A stretch of 64,000 nt of DNA from Istiophorus platypterus (Eukaryota; Chordata; Actinopteri; Istiophoriformes; Istiophoridae): the NCBI GenBank assembly GCA_016859345.1, contig CM029128.1, positions 16,451,104 through 16,515,103 of the forward strand. Direction: 5' to 3'. The notes below the pieces were generated by a model. That model worked only from the letters and a program-made list of their open reading frames with translations. It was not told the origin of the DNA and searched no databases. This document shows, piece after piece, positions 57,203 through 64,000 of this stretch. The position numbers and the translations under genes are program-made. Every line of letters starts with the position of its first letter. Position 1 is the first letter of the stretch.

Positions 57203-59939
57203 CACTTACCAATTATTGTGGTCTATCTCTCACAGTCATGCACAATTTATGAGTTGTTTGCAATTAATTACTTTTAAAAAAAATTAATAAACAAGTATGA
57301 AACTCCCTTACAGGATGAGATATTTCTACGGCCCCTCAGCTGTTGAAAGATCCTAAGGCTCAACAACGAAACCAAAAGTTCAAGTTGCGCCACTTACAGC
57401 TGCTTAAAAAACGCAACAGTCATTAACCTCCGCAATGGCTTCTGCTGAAATAAATTCTTAAGTTGAAGTTAAAGAAAAAGGCAATATCACTTGACATTTT
57501 GGATTTAGGAGAGCTGGAGCACTTAAGACGGAATGGGCTCACGTAATGGCAAACCATCATTTAGATTTTAGATTTAACAGTGCTGCTAAAGAAGTTACAA
57601 ATGCACCGATATACAATGTCATGGCATTGTGGCCATTTGTTGAAATATCTTGCTCAAAACCTTTGTAACTTTTGGCCTTGATCTGAGGATTTGTTGCTCA
57701 TGATGAAAGGGACAGCGGGACAGGTGTATGAACGCATAGACAAGGACATCGAACATCCAAGACCGTCCTCCCGAGAAAAACAACAGGAAATGGCGTTTCA
57801 GTAAGTCCCCAAAAATGCCTTACTCTATTTTTATGCTCAAATAGCAAAGCTTAGTGCGTTAGCAGCTGTAGTGATTAAGAAAGGAGCAAAAGAGGCAGTG
57901 GGATAATATTGTAGGGGTCAGGGGGGATTGATGGGTGAAAACATAACATCTGACTAGCAGGAGAGACCCATGTTCGATTCTGTTTTACTAACAATAACCC
58001 GCAGTCATTCCCTGACCGTAATCATATGGTTACGGTCAGAGCACTGTGATTTGCTGTGTCAAAAGGTCAGGATGACCTGAGTCTCAAAAGGCACACCCTG
58101 CACCTTGGATAAGAGCTGGATCCATCCTCAACTCCCTTTCTCAACCAATGATCTTTCCCGAAACCTAATCAAATCAATCAAATCTGTGCCCTAACATAAC
58201 CAAAGCTCCAACAAAGTGTTGTCACTTCATAAATCGGATTTTAAGATGATTTATAACGGTTAACAGTTTTTCGAAGGCAAAAGCAAATGATGTCATCCTG
58301 CAGACAGAGGCATCCCATCAGAAAAAGCTTCCATGTGTGACTCAGAAGGGTGGTTACAGTCTCAGTCTAAGATCAGCAGCAGAGCATGCATTACCACTGC
58401 AACTACCATAATGTGGTACCCCGTTATTATTGCTAATATTATTAAAGGCATTTTTGATTTTTAAATATAAATAAATGGTAGTAGTTTTAGGCATAATACC
58501 TTTATTTTATTTTTTTAGCTCTGAATGTTCCTTGGGTTTTCTTAGCATTGGTCTAACACCTACTGAGACAAACAGACTTAGTCAAAAGTCATTGCTAGAA
58601 CGTGAGTTAGATCCAACCTAGTTGCTATTGTTAATCTAGTCTTGAGAGGAATAAAGCTTTAAGGGCAACGCCACCGAATTTCAGGTTTGACATGTTATGC
58701 CTACAGTGAGAGAAAGTTTAGTCTGAATTAGTGAACATTATCAATGTGTCAGACAGATGTCTGGCCATTCCCTGATATGGGAGTCTATACTGAGATATAT
58801 TCCACAGGGAATTATTCAGAAAGCTGGAGAATTAAAAAAATGAGATTAGGTGCAAAATGCTTAGTTTTCCAAGGACAGCGTTTTCCTGCCCTTCACTGAA
58901 ATTGATAAGAAACTGACTCTACACAGCTCAGCTCTGTGTAAAAGCCCAGATAGAATTATTGTAGGTCACAAAGTAATTCTCTGCCAATGAAGGGCTCAAG
59001 GCTATCACACTTCTGTATAGTTTCACAGGGAATTATCATGAATCTAGGATTTACTCTTTTTGGGGAGAAAAGAATACGTCTTCTGGATTCGGAACTGTGA
59101 AAAAAAATACCGTATGAAGCTCGGTTGGAAGTTCATACAAAAAAACGATGAGAACGTGTATTATCCAAGAAATGGAGTTCACCTGCAGCTCATCAGTATG
59201 GCACACCGGAGTATATGCTTGGCTCCGTGGTTTGTAGCTTTGAAAATATTATTCATTGTCATAAAACGTCACAGAGCATCTAAGAGTGGTTACAGTTTTA
59301 TCATACTGAATGATGATTCCATTATACACATCTGGGGCATGATCGTGATTTTTAAAGACTTAAAAGTATTTTTAGTGCAAAAACTAAATCCCCCCGATAG
59401 CAGACTTGTGCTTAGCGGAAATTTTTTCAACCCAGCTTTGATGAACGAGTTATGAGTGATGGAAGAAACATGATGGTTAAAACCAGTCCCTTAACTTAAT
59501 GCCTGCAAACTGCTTTGTAGTGAAACTTGACCCGCCTATGTTTGTTTCAGGCCTATGCCTCAGATTAGTGAACTAACAGTTAGCGCCTTTGCTAATTACA
59601 TGTGGTTAACAGCATCTGGTATCCACCTGTCATTACAATACAATGCAATGAAACTTCATTGTCTACGAGTGTGTATTGATTTTTAATGAAGAGACCTTTT
59701 GTCAGTCTGAGTAAACTACTTTTCCCTCTCGTTGCCCTGGATCAAGGCTTTCCATTTGTTTGGAGGCTTCGGGGCTATTACCTCAGATACAAAGCCTGAT
59801 TTTCTTTGCCTCTGTTCTGTTGCAGGCAGAGTATTATATGATCTAAATTCTGAATGTGAGCCTGATCCACGAATTCCAGCTTGGCACTGTTTTGGCAATG
59901 TGGATACCTTATGTAGGACGAGTGAAACTGAGAAGACTT

Positions 59940-60560
59940 TTAACTTTCCATACTTCTTCAACCTTTTTCTCTCCTCTCCTCCTTTTTTATATAATCTCCC
60001 TTCACATGTCCTCCTCTTCAACCCATGACCTCCTCTACTTTTTACCTGGTGTCTCATGATTTTTTTTCTCCCACCTCTCCACACTGATGATTTCCAACTT
60101 TTATTTCCTATCCATCCTTTCCTTCATCTCATCTTATCTTCTAATCTCTCTGTACTTTCGTTTACAAGTCCTCTTCAACTTTCTCTTTCCGCAGTTGCTC
60201 CTCTCTACCTCACCTATTTCTGTCTTGCATCCCTTTTCCCTCCCCTCTCCTCCTTCCCTTCCTTTCCTCTCTCCTTAACTCCTCCCAACACTGACCCATC
60301 TTTCTCTTGCTTCCGTTTCTCCTGCTTTGTTACTCCTCACACCCCAACTTTAATCCACATGTTCTCTCCCTTTTCCCCATCTTATCATCTCCCTTTTTAG
60401 TAGCTTCCCCCTCCTGTCTCCCACTCTCCTCCCCACTTAACCCCACCTCCTCCCTCTCCACCACCTCCCCCGTCTCCTCTTTGCCAACTCTCCACACAAT
60501 GTGCCCATTGTTACCACCCTCCCACCACAGAAAGCAGAGAAACAGGGCTTCTACAACCGG
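59940..60560 (+). repeat. Long pyrimidine-rich tract
   Basis: About 600 bases that are overwhelmingly C and T on the plus strand (for example ccctcccctctcctccttcc). Open frames across it on both strands are compositional. Confidence 0.75.
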
Positions 60561-62938
60561 GATACACACAAACACTCACACACGGACACACATAGGCTTT
60601 CATTCTCTAACTTTCTCTTTAACATCATGGGCGAGAGCATACGAACCGCTCACACACATACCCTCACCCTCACACATACTCGCAAACAGTTGCTGCGGAC
60701 AGGCGGAGCTCAGGACAAGGGTTGGATTGAGAGGTGGTGTTGAGTCATGTGTGACTGCAGCCATGACGGCTGATTCACGGCTCGTCAGGGGATGATACTC
60801 CTCCAAAGCACTTCCACTTAAGCACTGCTACTGAAGCACATATGGCCCCAAACTGACACATGCTCGGTCCTAAAATACTAGACCCTATTTTAATAGAATA
60901 GAATAGGTTATTAAAGGAATTTTTCTGGAATATTATTGTAGAAAAGCCGAAAACATAATCATTTTCAAGTGATAAGAACTTAATGGTTACAACAAAGAGG
61001 TCATGCCCTTTAAATCAAGGAAAACCATACAACAGGAGATATAAAGAGCAGTACTTATTGACATCACCAACATAAGCACTCCTGGAGCATTTATTCCTGG
61101 ACACACTCTGACAAAACAATATTTTATTCTCCAGTGAGAAGGACTTAACTTGTTGCTGCTAAATTACACACAGCTCTGTAGGATAGAGGCTGAGTGGATT
61201 TCGCAGTTGCTTCTGATTATTCCAAAGCCACTGACAGCAATGTTTTATTTCAAAATAATAGCCAGGATCAGAAAATAACATATACAAGCCATTTTAATTT
61301 GACTATAAAGGATCATAGCTTGCGAAAGCCTAGTGACAACCGTAATCCACCTCATGGGTTATTATGTGCGGAGCAGTGTATAACACACTCTTTCTGCTGC
61401 AAACATCCATCTAATAAGCTTTTTTGCTTTAAGGCCGTTCTGCTATGATCGGCTCCACATGTTTTAGCACAGCAGGATTTCAGGTCAACTGGCAGCAACA
61501 AGAAAGAAAAAAATATACATATTACCATGAGATTAATCCTTGAAAAGCCCTCAGAAATGCAGTTTAGAGCAGAATAAGCTGTATGACCCAAACACATGTG
61601 TGTATATGTACACGACCTTGCACGTATACTTTGTGGCATTTGTGCAGTCTTGGACAAGTAGTGGTGGCATAGAGGAATGTTTTAATGAGTGCTCCACCGA
61701 GTTTTATTTGTATCTTGTGCTCTAAATGTAATTGGGTCTAAAACACGGTCAATCAAACCATGGTATATATATATTTTTGTATATATACATGTATCCTATA
61801 AAAGGGAGAGGTCATTGTGAGTAGTTTTACCCTCTTCTTCCAAGGCACCACACCAGGACTGTGATTTAAGTGTCCAGATCATTTTAAATATGCATCAGCT
61901 ATTGAATGTGAAAAAACAATAGCCAATGAAGGACAGTGTGGTTACTGCGTTACACAATCCCTGAAAATTGACGCTCGTTCGCTCTCTCAAACAAACACGC
62001 AGACATATAACGACACACAAAAATAGTACAAACTTGAATTGAAGAAATTGAGAGGAAAAACCCAACGCAAGGAACTGAAAAGCATAACATGAACTTTACC
62101 TGTGGCTGTTGTTTAGGGTTTTTTTTGGAGAGAACAGATTCCAAGACCACAGCATGACATAAGACAAGAGGAACTTGGGGTGGTTCGCTCCCCTTCTGAC
62201 ACAGAGAGATGCAGCATGTTATAAGTTACTTTAGTGCATTTAAAGTTATGCGATAAGCAAATACTCAACAAGTACCGGATCCAGATAAACAGCCTCCACC
62301 ATATGTGTCAGGTTTCTCTACAGTTTATTGTTGGCTGTGTTCAGTCATTTCATCCTCAATGAAATAACACCATTGGAAAAAGATTCCACAGATTGCATCA
62401 CCGTAGCTAAGATGCGGTATGGAATTGCATCAGTGCAGTCCTGACAAGATTTGAGACTTCAGGGTTTGACTGAAAAGACTTCGAATTCATCAACGAACGC
62501 TCCAGACTGTCACTTGTCAAAATCCCTAATGCTGTGCTCTCAATGAAAACAAATGCTTGCATGTGGTACGGCAGACGTGTTCTGCAAGGTCCGTCTGCAA
62601 TATGCAAAACACTTCAAAAGCGTATTACTTCCTTATTACACATATAAAGCAACACGGAAAAATCACAATGTTGCATATGAATCATTTTACGAAATCCCTG
62701 AATGTGCAAATAACTACCTCAAGGACGCAGCTTGTTAGTGTTGTGAAAAACAGAGCAGTCTGTGAGTGTTCTGAAAGTGGTACATTTTTTTGTTGTTTTG
62801 GCTCCATTTCAGCACATTGCGTCTGACTTTAACCAGTGAATCTGAGGTTGAAGTGCTGGATTTAAGCTTTAATTTTAGGTTCAGAGTCTTTGTGAACATA
62901 AAGGGTTGAGCGATGTACAATGTGGCCGTTTAACACAG
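60561..62938. other. lpar1 upstream DNA, nothing recognised
   Basis: AT-rich, with an A/T-rich TATATA stretch near 61760-61790. No exon, RNA gene or familiar repeat was seen. Confidence 0.5.
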
Positions 62939-63105
62939 AAAAGACAACCAAGGAGCTTTTATTGCCCGGCACTGGAATGCTCTTGACTGGCCAACCCATT
63001 CACCTGACCTCAGTCCAACTGAGCATGTTTCACTTGCTAGAGACTAGACTAAGGAACAAAAAACAAGCAAGTGCTTTTGAAGACCGTAGTTAGAGAGTAA
63101 CACTT
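62939..63105 (+). mobile_element. Tc1-like transposase C-terminal fragment
   Basis: Plus strand reads NALDWPTHSPDLSPTEHVS, matching the W-P-(S)-xSPDLNPIEH block that holds the last catalytic acidic residue of Tc1 transposases. A frame break follows. Isolated relic. Confidence 0.65.
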
Positions 63106-63225
63106 AATTGTTATTGTGCTTAGAATTACTTTAAAATGGAATACTTCTTTTTATTGCGATAACCCATAATAAAAGGATGGAAACAATCAGAAATCTGATT
63201 TAAATAATTATTCAGAGCTTTTATT
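63106..63225. other. Spacer between two Tc1-like fragments
   Basis: AT-rich; no feature recognised. Confidence 0.4.
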
Positions 63226-63625
63226 CTGTACTTTGTAGAAGCACATTTGGCAGTAAACTGGGGCTTCAAATCTTAGGAAAGTCTTCTTTAGGCTTTGTAC
63301 ATCTGAGCAGTTTCTCCTTTTCATCCTGATAGATGCCCTCAAATTTAGTTAGACTGAAAGCTCTATGAACTGCTTTCCTCCGGTCTCCCTACAAATGTTC
63401 TCTAGGGTTCAAGTCCGGGCTTTGGTGGGGCCATTCAAGGACACTCAGCGACTTACCCCAAACCCTGTCCTGGCTGTGTGATTTAGTTTTTTTTTTGTGA
63501 TGAAAGTCGAACATTCGTTCCAGTCTGAGGTTGTTGTGTGCCTTCTTCTTCAAGGGGATTTTTCTTCAAGTACATCCGAGTATTTGGCTGCATTTCTCTC
63601 ACCACACTTTTACCTTGTCACTATG
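63226..63625 (-). mobile_element. Second Tc1-like transposase C-terminal fragment, opposite orientation
   Basis: Minus strand reads SLSVLEWPHQSPDLNPREHL then a stop, followed by KAVHRAFSLTKFEGIYQDEK and LLRCTKPKEDFPKI. This matches the C-terminal half of salmonid/teleost Tc1-like transposases. Stops and small indels make it inactive. Confidence 0.7.
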
Positions 63626-64000
63626 GGGTTTTCATTATAGACTGAACTCTATAATACATTTCAGGATGAAAAAGAAAATACTTACTTAACATATAACACC
63701 CCTTCTTTAGGCACTAAACAATAAAATCGTAAATTTAAAGATATGATATGAGGTTATTTTACAGTATATCTCCATCCAGCACCACAATAAAAAAAGTGAA
63801 ACATAAAGAAAGAGATCTTTTCTCACTTCATGTAGTCTGAATCGGATAAACTGCAGCAGGGTGTACTTAAATCTGTATTTTAAGCAATATCTGATGTTAC
63901 TATGAAATCTAAATAAATCTAAGGTTCTGGAGTACAGAGCCAAAAATAAGCATGTCACTTTCCTATTACAGACCTCAGTGAGGACTGAGTACAGATGAGT
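63626..64000. other. Right edge of window, nothing recognised
   Basis: AT-rich; the open frame at 63707-63958 (minus) has no familiar domain. Confidence 0.4.

Larger units (their letters stand above)
53651..59939. other. lpar1 upstream DNA with microsatellites
   Basis: No gene recognised. (TG)n occurs at about 54343-54366, 54454-54488 and 56978-57020, and CA-rich DNA at 57147-57202. The open frame at 59060-59455 (131 codons) is AT-rich and shows no familiar domain. Confidence 0.5.

Noticed and set aside
57955..57995. B-box-like 'tgttcgattctg', possible tRNA or SINE
   Set aside because: No matching A box or cloverleaf upstream.
59060..59455. 131-codon plus-strand frame upstream of lpar1
   Set aside because: AT-driven composition (Ile, Lys, Phe rich), no domain, no splice context; treated as chance.
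59716..60800. Several overlapping open frames on both strands
   Set aside because: Arise from the long pyrimidine tract, which lacks stop codons by composition.

Overview
The window is vertebrate, almost certainly teleost fish, genomic DNA. Genes are split by introns with GT-AG borders. The intergenic DNA is AT-rich and full of CA/TG microsatellites, Tc1-like transposon relics, CR1/L2-type LINE fragments and teleost-type short interspersed repeats. No tRNA, rRNA, CRISPR or prokaryotic feature was seen.

Left part (1-24797, plus strand): sixteen coding exons of musk, the muscle-specific receptor tyrosine kinase of the neuromuscular junction. Only the signal-peptide and 5' exon(s) lie outside the window. 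In order the exons encode three Ig domains, a 7-nt microexon, a ten-cysteine Frizzled-like domain, a short linker exon, a kringle domain (absent from mammalian MuSK), the transmembrane and juxtamembrane region with the NPMY motif, and the kinase domain. Spliced as proposed, the exons total 2816 nt. One base from the upstream exon makes this 939 codons including the stop, so every junction phase agrees. Inside the intron between the kringle and transmembrane exons, on the opposite strand, is an open block of about 149 codons with a strong splice acceptor. It looks like the last coding exon of an unrecognised nested antisense gene.

Middle (24798-39738): intergenic DNA between two convergent genes. 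It holds the musk 3' UTR, a broken HIPK-like kinase relic, a decayed LINE, an internally deleted Tc1-like element and microsatellites.

Right part (39739-52138, minus strand): two coding exons of lpar1, the lysophosphatidic acid receptor 1 GPCR. They are split at the expected place near TM6 by an 11.3-kb intron. The C-terminal tail carries a nine-histidine tract encoded by a (CAC)n repeat. From 52139 to 64000 lies lpar1 5' intron or upstream DNA with a Harbinger/MITE-like relic, a long pyrimidine-rich tract and two Tc1-like transposase fragments.

The tail-to-tail musk/lpar1 order matches the human 9q31.3 arrangement, which supports orthology. The two genes are not known to work together: MuSK organises acetylcholine receptor clusters with agrin, LRP4 and Dok-7, while LPAR1 signals through G proteins.
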